Part shown: one piece after another, positions 15,289-25,063 of the stretch
How the letters are laid out: the number at the start of each line of letters is the position of its first letter
Numbering within the stretch: the first letter of the stretch is position 1
From: VGDP01 sp040905845
GTDB lineage: Bacteria > Pseudomonadota > Alphaproteobacteria > SP197
Length of the DNA: 25,434 bases
NCBI GenBank assembly: GCA_040905845.1
Contig: JBBDQV010000143.1
Coordinates: 1 to 25,434 of the forward strand
Reading direction: 5' to 3'
Made by a program: the position numbers and the translations under genes
The notes under the pieces: generated by a model
Seen by the model: the letters and a program-made list of their open reading frames with translations, nothing else
The model's database searches: none
What the model was told of the DNA's origin: nothing

Positions 15289-16911
15289 ATGGGGCGGTTC
15301 GGCGTGTCCGATCTCGGGTCGTTCGATTTCATCGTCGTCGGCGCCGGCTCGGCCGGCTGCGTGCTGGCCAACCGCCTGACCGCGTCGGGCCGGCACCGCG
15401 TGCTGCTGATCGAGGCCGGGCCCGAGGACCGCAACCCGTGGATTCACGTGCCGCTCGGCTATGGCAAGCTGTTCAAGCACCCGGGAGTCAACTGGCTCTA
15501 CCAGAGCGAGCCGGAGCCGGAACTCGACGGTCGGCGCATCATGCAGCCGCGCGGCAAGGTGCTGGGCGGTTCCTCCTCGATCAACGGCCTGATCTACATG
15601 CGCGGCCAGCGCGAGGACTACGATCATTGGCGCCAGCTCGGCAACGCGGGCTGGGGCTACGACGACGTGCTGCCCTATTTCAAGCGGTCCGAGGACCAGG
15701 CGCGCGGCGCCGACGCGTTTCATGGCACCGGCGGGCCGCTCGCCGTCTCCGACCAGTCCGAGCCCCACCCGTTGTGCGAAGCGTTCATCGCGGCGGCCGA
15801 TCAAGCCGGCATTCCGCGCAACGACGACTTCAACGGCGCCGTCCAGGAAGGCGCCGGCTATTTCCAGACCACGTCGCGCCGTGGCCGGCGCTGCTCGACC
15901 GCCGTGGGCTACCTGAAGCCCGCGCGCCGCCGCCCCAACCTGACGGTCCTGACGCACGCGCTCGGGACCCGAGTCCGGTTCGACGGGCGTAGGGCGGTGG
16001 GCGTCACGTGGCTCAGGGGCGGCGCGACCGAGGCGGCGCGGGCGAGCGCCGAGGTCATCCTCGCCGGCGGCGCGTTCAACTCGCCCCAGCTCTTGCAGGT
16101 GTCGGGAGTCGGATCCGCCGAGCTCCTGGGCGCGCACGGCATCGACGTCGTCCACGATGCGCCCGGCGTCGGGGCCGACCTGCAGGATCACCTCCAGGTG
16201 CGCATGATCTTCCGGTGCACGAGGCGCATCACGGTCAACGACGACATGGCGAGCCTGGCCGGACGCCTGCGCGTCGGGCTGCGCTACGCGCTCTCGCGCA
16301 AGGGTCCGCTCACGGTCAGCGCGGGCTATGCCGGCGCGTTCTTCCGAACCGACCCGCGGCTCGCCTCGCCGGACGTCCAGATCCACTTCCTGCTGTTCTC
16401 GACCGACCGGATGGGCGAGAAGCTCCACGACTTCTCGGGCTTCACGGTCTCGGTCTGCCAGCTCCGACCCGAGAGCCGGGGCAGTCTGCGCATCCGGAGC
16501 GCCGATCCGGCCGAGCCGCCCGCGATCCGGCCCAACTATCTCGCCGCCGAGACCGACCGGCGTACCAACGTCGCAGCGCTCAAGGTCCTGCGCCGCATCA
16601 TGAACGCGCCGGCCATGACGCCGTTCCTCGCCGCCGAGGTCGATCCGGGCGCCGACGTGGTCGACGACGCGGGCCTACTCGCCCACTGCCGTGCCCGGGG
16701 GGGCACGATCTACCACCCGTCGGGCACCTGCCGCATGGGGCCGGACGAGCGTGCCGTGGTCGATCCCAGGCTGCGGGTAAAGGGGCTCGGGGCCTTGCGC
16801 GTCGTCGACGGCTCGTTCATGCCATCGCTCGTCTCCGGCAACACCAACGCGCCGATCATCATGATCGCCGAGAAGGCGTCCGACTTGATCCTCGAGGACG
16901 CCGGCGCCTGA
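15289..16911 (+). CDS. GMC family FAD-dependent oxidoreductase (choline dehydrogenase-like)
   Basis: 540 aa, full length. The Rossmann FAD motif V-G-A-G-S-A-G is near residue 20, with E-A-G-P at the end of the second strand. GMC signature 1 (P-R-G-K-V-L-G-G-S-S-S-I-N-G) lies near 85-98 and signature 2 (G-A-F-N-S-P-Q-L-L-Q-V-S-G-V-G) near 258-272. The catalytic pair is H476 in Y-H-P-S-G-T-C-R-M-G and N520 in S-G-N-T-N-A-P, spaced 44 residues as in choline oxidase. It should oxidise an alcohol to an aldehyde; the substrate is unknown, as BetA-like annotation is generic in this family. A GTG at 15304 is an alternative start. Confidence 0.93.
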   Translation: MGRFGVSDLGSFDFIVVGAGSAGCVLANRLTASGRHRVLLIEAGPEDRNPWIHVPLGYGKLFKHPGVNWLYQSEPEPELDGRRIMQPRGKVLGGSSSINGLIYMRGQREDYDHWRQLGNAGWGYDDVLPYFKRSEDQARGADAFHGTGGPLAVSDQSEPHPLCEAFIAAADQAGIPRNDDFNGAVQEGAGYFQTTSRRGRRCSTAVGYLKPARRRPNLTVLTHALGTRVRFDGRRAVGVTWLRGGATEAARASAEVILAGGAFNSPQLLQVSGVGSAELLGAHGIDVVHDAPGVGADLQDHLQVRMIFRCTRRITVNDDMASLAGRLRVGLRYALSRKGPLTVSAGYAGAFFRTDPRLASPDVQIHFLLFSTDRMGEKLHDFSGFTVSVCQLRPESRGSLRIRSADPAEPPAIRPNYLAAETDRRTNVAALKVLRRIMNAPAMTPFLAAEVDPGADVVDDAGLLAHCRARGGTIYHPSGTCRMGPDERAVVDPRLRVKGLGALRVVDGSFMPSLVSGNTNAPIIMIAEKASDLILEDAGA

Positions 16912-16919
16912 CGGCGCCG
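16902..16919 (+). terminator. Hairpin overlapping the GMC gene stop codon
   Basis: CGGCGCC-TGAC-GGCGCCG is a perfect 7-bp stem with the TGA stop codon in the 4-base loop. No U-tract follows, so it is a plausible but unproven 3'-end or terminator structure. Confidence 0.4.
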
Positions 16920-16964
16920 ACTTCCCGGCCCGGTGGCCCTAGGAGACGCCGCGGTCCGGCAGGC

Positions 16965-17228
16965 TCAGGATGCGCCGTTGCTCGTCGCCGAGAGCTCGGT
17001 GGGCGAGTCGAAGCGGCGTCTGCCGGACTTGATCCGGGACGGCAACCGCATCAGCCATATCGCCGATACCGTGCAGGCAATCGAGAGTAGGGCGAGCGCA
17101 ATGTAGGGATCGCCTGAATCGATTCCCCGAGACTTCAACTGGAGCGCCAAGGCGGAGACGCTGACGGCGAACCCCGCGACCAGGTAGAGATCGGCGCCAA
17201 ACCGGAGCAATGTGGGCAAGGTGCGCAT
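16965..17228 (-). CDS. Small two-helix membrane protein, paralogue of the gene at 11144-11431
   Basis: 87 aa. Hydrophobic segments at about 10-30 and 42-60 are followed by a basic, Ser/Thr-rich tail. The first 61 residues align ungapped with the 95-aa product at 11144-11431 (shared L-Y-L-V, P-Y, C52, L-M-R), while the tails differ completely. The upstream block CCATGGAGGGGTtcc before its ATG is nearly the same as at the paralogue. The longer in-frame reading upstream of 17228 is rejected because the homology starts exactly at this ATG. The function is unknown. Confidence 0.72.
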   Translation of the reverse strand: MRTLPTLLRFGADLYLVAGFAVSVSALALQLKSRGIDSGDPYIALALLSIACTVSAIWLMRLPSRIKSGRRRFDSPTELSATSNGAS

Positions 17229-17336
17229 GGAACCCCTCCATGGATGAGACACAGAGGCAGGCTGTGCAGGCCGCGTGCCAATTGCCGTCCGAGTTGATGC
17301 ACGGTTCACTTCCGGGCCGTGCAAGTCTGGCCTAAC

Positions 17337-17786
17337 CTATTGTTTTTCTTGCCATTGCCCGGTTTCGGACTGCTGCCAATAGGTCAGCGCGTGGCCTTCG
17401 GCCTTGCGTCGCTGCCAGCGCTCGCGCGCCGCGGCCACGGCGCTGTCGTCGTTGCCGTCGAACAGGTCGAGGCAGCGCGCGAAGGCGCCGAGATCGGCGA
17501 CGTCGATGCCGCCGACGAGGACCAGCAGATCGGCGTCGTTGCGATTGTCGGGCCGTTCGGCGATCAGGATCGGCTGGCGTTCGGGCGAAGGGCCCGCCGC
17601 AGTGCCGTGGGGCAGGAACGAGGCGGGATCATACGTCCACAGCGCGGCGTCGAGCGCGGCCACTCGCTCCGATGACTCGGCGAGCACGAGCGCGCGATGA
17701 CCACGCTCGAGCGCCTTCTCGAGCAGCCGGGGCAGGGCGCGCTCGAGCGGCAAGGCGCGCAGATGATAGAAGCCGATCTCGGTCAC
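17337..17786 (-). CDS. holC: DNA polymerase III chi subunit
   Basis: 149 aa with a GTG start. The opening T-E-I-G-F-Y-H-L, the helix L-P-R-L-L-E-K-A-L-E-R-G-H-R-A-L-V, then W-T-Y-D-P-A-S-F-L-P-H-G-T and the C-terminal A-R-E-R-W-Q-R-R-K-A-E-G-H-A-L-T-Y-W-Q-Q are typical of HolC. Chi links the clamp loader (through psi) to single-strand DNA-binding protein at the fork. Many alphaproteobacterial genomes carry holC beside pepA; here a cyclase gene stands between them. The start at 17786 follows the cyclase stop by 19 bp. The earlier in-frame start at 17960 would overlap the cyclase and lacks similarity. Confidence 0.88.
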   Translation of the reverse strand: MTEIGFYHLRALPLERALPRLLEKALERGHRALVLAESSERVAALDAALWTYDPASFLPHGTAAGPSPERQPILIAERPDNRNDADLLVLVGGIDVADLGAFARCLDLFDGNDDSAVAAARERWQRRKAEGHALTYWQQSETGQWQEKQ

Positions 17787-17805
17787 GGCTGGCGGACAGC
17801 GCTCG

Positions 17806-19554
17806 TCACTCCGGCAGTCCCGTGGCGAGCAGGGCTTGCCGGTGGCGCTCGCGGTCCTCTTCGCGCGCGTAATGCATCGTCGCCATGTAACTCGACACCC
17901 TAAACGCCGCGTCGACGCGCGTGACGGCCTGCGCCTCGGCCCGTGCCCTCGCCTCGTCACCGGCGAGCGAGAGCGCGGCGGCGAGCAAGGCGTGAGTCGA
18001 GGCGTCGGGCATGGTGATGCGTCGGAGCGCCTCGACCGCCTCCGCGTAGCGCCTGGCGACGAAACAGGCTCGGCCCAGGTGGCTCCAATACCGTTCGGGG
18101 TGATAGGGGTTCAGGCGCATCGCCTTGCGAATCCAGTCGATGCCTTCCTCGGCGCGCCCGAGCCATGTCAGAATCTCACCCTGTTGCACGACAATGAGGT
18201 CGTCGTTCGGGTTGAGCGCGAGGGCACGGTCCTGGTGGTACGTCGCCTGGTCGAGATTGCCCCGCGTGGCGTTCACCGCCGCGAGAATCCGGTGGACGTC
18301 GCTGTCGTTGTCGTCGAGCCTAAGCGCCAGTTCGAGCTCCGCCGTCATTTTCTCCCACGTGGTGTCCAGGTCCGTGACGTATTTGTTGATGTAGGCCTGG
18401 CCCAGGACGCACGCCTTCCACGCGTGGGCATGGGCGAAACCCTTATCCAGCTCGATGGCGCGATCGAGAAGCGCGAGAGCCTTCGCGTTGTCCTCCTTGG
18501 TGCGGCGGTGATGCAGGACCTTGCCGGCCGACACCAGCTCGTACGCCGTCATGTTGCTGGTCGGCTTCTTGGTTGCGCGGTCGCGCGCGGCGGCCTCGAC
18601 TCGTCCGGGCAGCACACCGACGATCGCGCGCGTGACCTCGTCCTGGATCGCGAACAGATCCTCGAGATCGCGGTCGTAGCGCTCGGCCCAGACGTGGCGG
18701 TCCGATTCGGCGTCGATGAGCTGGACCGAGACGCGCACACGATGGCCCGCCCTGCGCACGCTGCCTTCCAGAACGTATTGAACGCCGAGCTCCTTCGCCA
18801 CGTCGCGCACCTTCGTGGCCTTGCCCTTGAAGGCGAAGCTCGTGTTGCGCGAAATGACCTCGAGGTGGCGGAACCGGCTGAGCTCGGTCAGGATGTCCTC
18901 GGTCATGCCGTCGGCGAACAGCTCCTGCTCCGGATCGGGGCTCATGTTGAGGAGTGGCAGCACGACGATCGACGGTATGATCGACGGCGCCTCGGCCCCC
19001 GGCCGATCGGCCTCGGCCGCCGCTTCTTCGAGGCGCGCCCGGAACGCGCGGACCGGCCGCGCGATGTTCTTGAGCGCTTGGTCGCCGAGATCGTCGAACG
19101 CGATGTCGAGGCGGTTGCGCACCTGATCGAGTACCGCCTGCGAGACGCAGAGCCCGCCGGGGTCGCTGATCTCCTGGAGCCGCGCCGCGATGTTGACGCC
19201 GTCGCCGAAAATGTCGTCCTGCTCGACGATGACGTCACCCATGTTGATGCCGATGCGAAACTCGATGCGCCGGTCGGGTGCGACGTCGGAGTTGCGCCTG
19301 GCCATGCGGCGTTGGATCTCGGCGGCACAGCGCACGGCGTCGACGACGCTGCGGAACTCGACGAGCATGCCGTCGCCGGTGGTCTTGATGATGCGGCCGT
19401 GGTTCTTGGCGATCGCGGGGTCGATCAGCTCGAGCCGATGGGTGCGCAGCCGGGCCAAGGTGCCCGCCTCGTCGGACCCCATGAGGCGGCTGTAGCCGAC
19501 CATGTCGGCGGCCAGGATCGCGGCCAGCCTTCGTTCTGCATGCGTCTCGTTCAC
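17806..19554 (-). CDS. Class III adenylate/guanylate cyclase with TolB-like and TPR domains
   Basis: 582 aa, no signal peptide or membrane segment. Residues ~8-175 are a class III cyclase catalytic domain: metal-binding D17 (A-A-D-M-V-G-Y) and D61 (T-T-G-D-G), and the N121-x3-R125 transition-state pair in G-V-N-I-A-A-R. Residues ~190-300 resemble the TolB N-terminal-like domain found after such cyclases (V-V-L-P-L-L-N, then F-A-D-G-M-T-E-D-I-L). From ~330 to 560 are TPR-like helical repeats (A-L-A-L-L-D-R-A-I-E-L-D; A-L-A-L-N-P-N). It should make cAMP (or cGMP) in the cytoplasm, with TPRs sensing a partner. It starts 21 bp after pepA. Confidence 0.93.
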   Translation of the reverse strand: MNETHAERRLAAILAADMVGYSRLMGSDEAGTLARLRTHRLELIDPAIAKNHGRIIKTTGDGMLVEFRSVVDAVRCAAEIQRRMARRNSDVAPDRRIEFRIGINMGDVIVEQDDIFGDGVNIAARLQEISDPGGLCVSQAVLDQVRNRLDIAFDDLGDQALKNIARPVRAFRARLEEAAAEADRPGAEAPSIIPSIVVLPLLNMSPDPEQELFADGMTEDILTELSRFRHLEVISRNTSFAFKGKATKVRDVAKELGVQYVLEGSVRRAGHRVRVSVQLIDAESDRHVWAERYDRDLEDLFAIQDEVTRAIVGVLPGRVEAAARDRATKKPTSNMTAYELVSAGKVLHHRRTKEDNAKALALLDRAIELDKGFAHAHAWKACVLGQAYINKYVTDLDTTWEKMTAELELALRLDDNDSDVHRILAAVNATRGNLDQATYHQDRALALNPNDDLIVVQQGEILTWLGRAEEGIDWIRKAMRLNPYHPERYWSHLGRACFVARRYAEAVEALRRITMPDASTHALLAAALSLAGDEARARAEAQAVTRVDAAFRVSSYMATMHYAREEDRERHRQALLATGLPE

Positions 19555-19575
19555 GCGCGTCCCCGCATCGGCGCC

Positions 19576-21069
<1,494 letters not shown>

Positions 21070-21149
21070 GAGCGTCCTCTTGCATGGTTCGCGGCCCACC
21101 CCTGGCCGCGGCGGCCGCACTCTATCCCAGGCGGCGGCCAAGGGAAGCC

Positions 21150-21194
21150 CCGTCGCGTCGTTCCGCGACGGCGCTTCGCGACAAGCTCCTTGTC
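21150..21194. repeat. Two adjacent stem-loops in the pepA/lipoprotein divergent region
   Basis: CCGTCGCG/CGCGACGG (21150-21157 with 21164-21171, 6-base loop) and GACAAG/CTTGTC (21180-21185 with 21189-21194, 3-base loop) are both perfect. They lie in the 215-bp gap between divergent starts, so they may be operator or leader structures; short stems also arise by chance in GC-rich DNA. Confidence 0.4.
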
Positions 21195-21284
21195 CCACCG
21201 GATGGCGCTGCGTACTATCGGCCACAAAAGGGGAACGGCGCGCGGACCTCGCGCGACAACGTGGCTAGCGGGGGAACCTTCGGC

Positions 21285-22415
21285 ATGGCGAGCGCAAGAA
21301 GCAACGGCGCGGCGTTGGCCCTGGTCTTCGCCCTGGGCGCCTGCGCCGGCATCGAGGAAAACCTCTGGCCGTCGCTGAGCGGCGAGGAGCCGGCCGGCGA
21401 GAGCGTGCCGATCGAGCCGTCGGCGGGCGAGGTCCAGGGCACGCCGACCATCGGGGGCGGCACGATCGAGTCGTCCTCGATCACCCCCTACAGCGCGCCC
21501 ATGGGCAGCACGGGCACGGCGGTCGGTGGCAAGATCGCCGCCATGACCGGCGAGCTGCAGGTGCTCAAGGCCTCGATCGAGCGCAACGCGGGCGAGATGC
21601 GGACCGTGCGCGCCGACTCGGAGGCCAAGGCCCAGCGTTACTACGCGACCTTCGCGGCGATCACCGCCAGGCTCCAGGTCGGCACCACGCCGGGCAACCC
21701 AGTCCTGGTCAGCCAGTGGAACACGGCGCAGAGCGAGCTCGACGGCATCGCCGTCGACATCGGCCGGCTCAACAGCATCGCCAACAACGTCGCGGCCGAT
21801 GCCGGGGTGACGACCTATCTTCAGGACTCGATCCGGGCGACCTATCGGCTGTCGGGCGCCATCGACGAGGACCACCGTCAGCTCCGCGCGCTCGAGGACG
21901 AGGTCGACCGCACGATCGTGGCCATCGACCGGCTGCTCGGCGACGCCAACCAGGCGATCGAGCGCCAGACCGCGTACGTCAACAACGAGCGCCGCAATCT
22001 GTCGCAGCTCGCCCTCGCGGTCAGCTCGGGCCAGGTGTACGGGCCGGCCCTGGCGGGTCCGACGGGCGCGGTCGGCACCTCGAGCCTCGCCGCGCCGACG
22101 GCCGCGATCGGCAGCGGCGCGCCCCTGGTCGTCATCCGGTTCGACCGGCCGGACGTGCCCTATCGCCAGGCGCTCTACAGCGCGGTCAGCCAGGCGCTCG
22201 ACAGGCAGCCTTCGGCCATGTTCGACCTGATCGCGGTGGCGCCCAATCGGGGCTCGCCCAGCGAGGTCGCGCTCGCCGCCGATAGCTCGCGCCGCTACGC
22301 CGAGGACGTGCTCCGCTCGCTCAACGAGATGGGGCTGCCGTCGAACCGCATCACGCTGTCCTCGGTCACCAGCCCCGAGGTGGCCGCGAACGAGGTCCGC
22401 ATCTTCGTGCGCTGA
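21285..22415 (+). CDS. Predicted coiled-coil lipoprotein of unknown function
   Basis: 376 aa. The N-terminus is a lipoprotein signal with lipobox L-G-A-C20. Residues ~22-80 are a Gly/Ser/Pro/Glu-rich linker. Residues ~82-248 are heptad-rich helices (L-K-A-S-I-E-R-N; D-I-G-R-L-N; I-D-E-D-H-R-Q-L-R-A-L-E-D-E-V) suggesting a coiled coil. After a second flexible linker, residues ~280-376 form a compact alpha/beta domain starting L-V-V-I-R-F-D and ending E-V-R-I-F-V-R, which has the look of an OmpA- or SPOR-like peptidoglycan-contact domain, but I cannot assign it. It is probably anchored in an envelope membrane. A GGGGGA ribosome site precedes the ATG; homology upstream of it is not expected. Confidence 0.75.
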   Translation: MASARSNGAALALVFALGACAGIEENLWPSLSGEEPAGESVPIEPSAGEVQGTPTIGGGTIESSSITPYSAPMGSTGTAVGGKIAAMTGELQVLKASIERNAGEMRTVRADSEAKAQRYYATFAAITARLQVGTTPGNPVLVSQWNTAQSELDGIAVDIGRLNSIANNVAADAGVTTYLQDSIRATYRLSGAIDEDHRQLRALEDEVDRTIVAIDRLLGDANQAIERQTAYVNNERRNLSQLALAVSSGQVYGPALAGPTGAVGTSSLAAPTAAIGSGAPLVVIRFDRPDVPYRQALYSAVSQALDRQPSAMFDLIAVAPNRGSPSEVALAADSSRRYAEDVLRSLNEMGLPSNRITLSSVTSPEVAANEVRIFVR

Positions 22416-22533
22416 GCGCGCGAGCTTCCCTGCGCCATCGGCGACGCCTCGCGCGGTTGTGATCGTCGTCGAGGCTCGGTCGGACGCCGGCGTGATATCA
22501 TTCCGGCCGACGTACCCTTTGAGGAGCCGGGTC

Positions 22534-23082
22534 ATGCGCGGGATGGTCTGTCGGGCGGTGCTGGTCTTGCTGGCGCTGGTCGGCTCGGGATCGGCCGTTC
22601 TGTCCCAAGGCGAGATTGACCCCACCGTCATCGAGCGGTTCGAGTTCCTGTCGCGCAACGGCAATTCGCTCTGCTCCGTCGCGTTCATGGACGCCATTCC
22701 TTCGCTTGCCCCGGGCGCGCGCCTTCAGGGCTCGTGCTGCGGGCCGATGAACCTTCATCGCTACGCGGAGCAGTTGGACAGCCTGAAGGCGTACGCCGCG
22801 ATCGCCGACATCCCGCCGGATCCCTACGACGTGGACGCCGGGCTGGCCGCGCGGCTGCTCGCGGCCTACGACATCGAGCTCGATACCGCGGGGCGTGCGC
22901 AGTACGTCTACGCCTCGGCGCTGTCGGACGAAGGCGGGCCGTGCTGCTGTGAGTGCTGGCGTTGGCACGTCTTCGGGGGGCTCGGCAAGCTGCTGATCCG
23001 GGACCACGGCTTCGGTGGGCGCGAGGTCGCCAAGGTCTGGAACCTGGTGAACGGTTGCGGCGGCGAGCACGCCCACGGGTAA
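22534..23082 (+). CDS. Exported Cys-rich protein with CCCxC motif, candidate metal-binding
   Basis: 182 aa. Residues 1-21 form a classical signal peptide (V-L-V-L-L-A-L-V-G-S-G-S-A), with likely cleavage after A21. The mature part has eight cysteines: C47, the pair C68-C69 (G-S-C-C-G-P-M-N), the cluster C137-C138-C139-x-C141 followed by W-R-W-H, and C175 near a His-rich end (E-H-A-H-G). The rest is helical. GAGGAG lies 8 bases upstream of the ATG. I do not recognise the family. The cysteine layout and the multicopper oxidase and DUF411 genes downstream suggest a periplasmic role with copper or another thiophilic metal, but this is inference. Confidence 0.7.
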   Translation: MRGMVCRAVLVLLALVGSGSAVLSQGEIDPTVIERFEFLSRNGNSLCSVAFMDAIPSLAPGARLQGSCCGPMNLHRYAEQLDSLKAYAAIADIPPDPYDVDAGLAARLLAAYDIELDTAGRAQYVYASALSDEGGPCCCECWRWHVFGGLGKLLIRDHGFGGREVAKVWNLVNGCGGEHAHG

Positions 23083-23158
23083 CCCTACGATGCCCCACCG
23101 GGCTTTCTTTCGGTCGCGTGCCCTTGACCGCGGTCTCGTCGATCTCCAACATAGGGCC

Positions 23159-23491
23159 ATGGGTCGTCGAATGCCCGTGACGGCGGTCAGGATGCTGGTA
23201 GCGTTCGCTTTGGCGGTCGTCCTGGCGGCTTGGGCCGTAACCCCGATGGCCATGCCGATGGCGGCGCCGGTGCCGTCCGGCGCGATCCAATGCGACGACT
23301 GCGGTGACGCCGGTCGCGTGATGGCCGGCGAAGCCTGCGCCGTGCCCTGCCCTGGATTGGCGCTTCAATCGCAAGCGGGCTCGGTACTCCCCATCCTCGT
23401 TGACCGCACCGGGGCCTACTCCGTTGTCGTGAGTCCAAGGACGGGACGAACGATCGCGCCCGAACCCTCCCCTCCCAAGCCCTCTGCCTAG
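23159..23491 (+). CDS. Small exported protein with CxxC and CxxxC motifs
   Basis: 110 aa. After M-G-R-R-M-P-V-T-A-V-R a hydrophobic stretch (L-V-A-F-A-L-A-V-V-L-A-A-W-A-V) forms a signal peptide or anchor, followed by M-A-M-P-M-A. The mature part has C-D-D-C-G and C-x3-C (A-C-A-V-P-C-P) and ends in a Pro/Ser tail. The form resembles the small Met- and Cys-bearing exported proteins often found in copper clusters, but no family is certain. The start is uncertain: ATG at 23159 or 23174 are both possible, and upstream codons from 23090 look non-coding. It lies between the Cys-rich gene and the multicopper oxidase. Confidence 0.55.
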   Translation: MGRRMPVTAVRMLVAFALAVVLAAWAVTPMAMPMAAPVPSGAIQCDDCGDAGRVMAGEACAVPCPGLALQSQAGSVLPILVDRTGAYSVVVSPRTGRTIAPEPSPPKPSA

Positions 23492-23510
23492 CAGCGTCTT
23501 GACAGGCGTG

Positions 23511-23525
23511 GCGCCGTAGCGGCGC
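23511..23525 (+). terminator. Short GC stem-loop after the small CxxC gene
   Basis: GCGCCG-TAG-CGGCGC is a perfect 6-bp stem with a 3-base loop, 20 bp after the stop codon at 23489-23491. There is no U-tract, so it is a weak candidate for a terminator. Confidence 0.3.
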
Positions 23526-23548
23526 AGCGCCTCGTCTTCGGACCGATT

Positions 23549-23564
23549 CAGCGCGCTCGCGCTG
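23549..23564. promoter_or_regulatory. 16-bp palindrome upstream of the multicopper oxidase
   Basis: CAGCGCG-CT-CGCGCTG is a perfect two-fold repeat located 36 bp before the GTG start of the oxidase. Its place and dyad form suit an operator, but it does not match the CueR operator pattern that I know; a hairpin is the alternative. Confidence 0.4.
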
Positions 23565-23600
23565 CGTCATCCAGTCTCACCGGCGTTGGCGGAGAGTCTC

Positions 23601-25052
23601 GTGACCGAAACTCGACTATTTGGGCCGATCCTTGAGCGACGGGTCGTTCTCGCGACAGGTGGCGCGGCGGCAGGCTTGGGGATCGCGCGTCTGACGCACG
23701 GCTTCGCACCGAGTCCAGCGTGGGCTCTCGCAGGCTTGGAGTTAGTCGCGGCGCCGTGGCGTCATTCGTTCGCCCCGGAGCGCTGGCCCGAGAATGAGCT
23801 CTGGACATACGACGGGGCGCTGCCGGGACCCACGATCCGCGCAGTGCAGGGCAGCCGGCTCCGCGTCATCGTGGAGAACCGGCTCGCCGAGGAGACCACG
23901 GTCCACTGGCACGGGATCAGGGTTCCCAACGCCATGGACGGCGTTCCTCACCTGACCCAGGCGCCGATCCCTCCGGGCGGCCGGTTCGTCTACGAGTTCG
24001 ACCTGCCGGACGCGGGCACCTACTGGTACCACCCGCATCAACGCAGCTTCGAGCAGGTGGGGCGAGGCCTCTACGGCGCTTTGATCGTCGAGGCGGCCGA
24101 GTCGCCGGTGGTCGATCGCGACGTCGTGTGGGTCTTGAGCGACTGGCGACTCCTGCCGACGGGCGAACTCAGCGACGACTTCGGCAACTTCTTCGACGTG
24201 ATGCACGCCGGCCGCGTCGGCAACACGGTGACGGTCAACGGTGCCCTGCCAACGGACTTCCCAGTCAGGACCGGTGAGCGTATCAGGCTGCGCCTCATCA
24301 ACGCCGCCAACGCCCGCATCTTCGCCCTCGAGTTCAGCGGCCACAGGCCTGCCGTCATCGCCACAGACGGACACCCGGTGGAGCCGCACGAGCCCGTCGG
24401 AGGCCGCATGATCCTTGGCCCGGCCATGCGCGTGGACCTGATCCTCGACGCCACGGGCGATCCGGCCGCGCGCCATGCCGTCCGCGACTCCTTTTACAAG
24501 GACCTGGCGTACGACTTGCTCCATCTAGCGTACGAGGCGAAGCCCGCGGCCGGCGGCCGTGCCGGAGATGCGATACCGCGCCTCGCTCCGAACACGATGC
24601 CCGAGCCCGACGAGGCCATGGCCGAGCGCCGCGTCATGACGTTCGAGGGCGGCATGATGGGCGGCATGATGGGCGCCATGATGGACGGCGCCCAGGCCGA
24701 CATGAATCAGATGATGAAGCAGGGAATGGCCTGGGCGGTGAACGGCGTGGCGAACACCGGCCACGTCATGGAGCCAGCGCTCGTCCTCGAGCGCGGCCGT
24801 TCGTACGTGCTGGAACTGCGCAATCAAACCGCCTGGTATCACCCGATCCACCTGCACGGCCATGCCTTTAGGGTCGTCCGGCGCAATGGCCGCCCCGAGC
24901 CCTTCAGGCCTTGGCAGGACACCGTGCTCATCCCACCGAGGGAGACGGCCGACATCGCGTTCGTCGCCGATAACCCGGGCGACTGGATGATCCACTGCCA
25001 CATTCTGGAACATCAAGCCGGCGGCATGATGGCCGTCCTGCGTGTCACGTAG
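23601..25052 (+). CDS. Multicopper oxidase (CueO/CopA-like), Tat-exported
   Basis: 483 aa with a GTG start preceded by GGAG at 6 bases; a TTG at 23586 is an alternative. E12-R13-R14-V-V-L and the following Gly/Ala stretch look like a Tat signal. The four copper motifs are complete: H102-W-H104-G, H144-P-H146, H414-P-I-H417-L-H419-G-H and H465-C466-H467-I-L-E-H471, with M476 as the likely axial T1 ligand (C+10, as in CueO). Residues 352-376 hold ten methionines, comparable to the Met-rich copper(I)-binding part of CueO. It probably oxidises Cu(I) in the periplasm. The DUF411 gene follows after 11 bp. Confidence 0.95.
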   Translation: MTETRLFGPILERRVVLATGGAAAGLGIARLTHGFAPSPAWALAGLELVAAPWRHSFAPERWPENELWTYDGALPGPTIRAVQGSRLRVIVENRLAEETTVHWHGIRVPNAMDGVPHLTQAPIPPGGRFVYEFDLPDAGTYWYHPHQRSFEQVGRGLYGALIVEAAESPVVDRDVVWVLSDWRLLPTGELSDDFGNFFDVMHAGRVGNTVTVNGALPTDFPVRTGERIRLRLINAANARIFALEFSGHRPAVIATDGHPVEPHEPVGGRMILGPAMRVDLILDATGDPAARHAVRDSFYKDLAYDLLHLAYEAKPAAGGRAGDAIPRLAPNTMPEPDEAMAERRVMTFEGGMMGGMMGAMMDGAQADMNQMMKQGMAWAVNGVANTGHVMEPALVLERGRSYVLELRNQTAWYHPIHLHGHAFRVVRRNGRPEPFRPWQDTVLIPPRETADIAFVADNPGDWMIHCHILEHQAGGMMAVLRVT

Positions 25053-25063
25053 AGGAGGATTCC

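Noticed and set aside
23124..23152. Promoter upstream of the small CxxC gene (TTGACC, 17 bp, CAACAT)
   Set aside because: The -35 is good but the -10 matches only 3 of 6, and it would place transcription start almost on the start codon.
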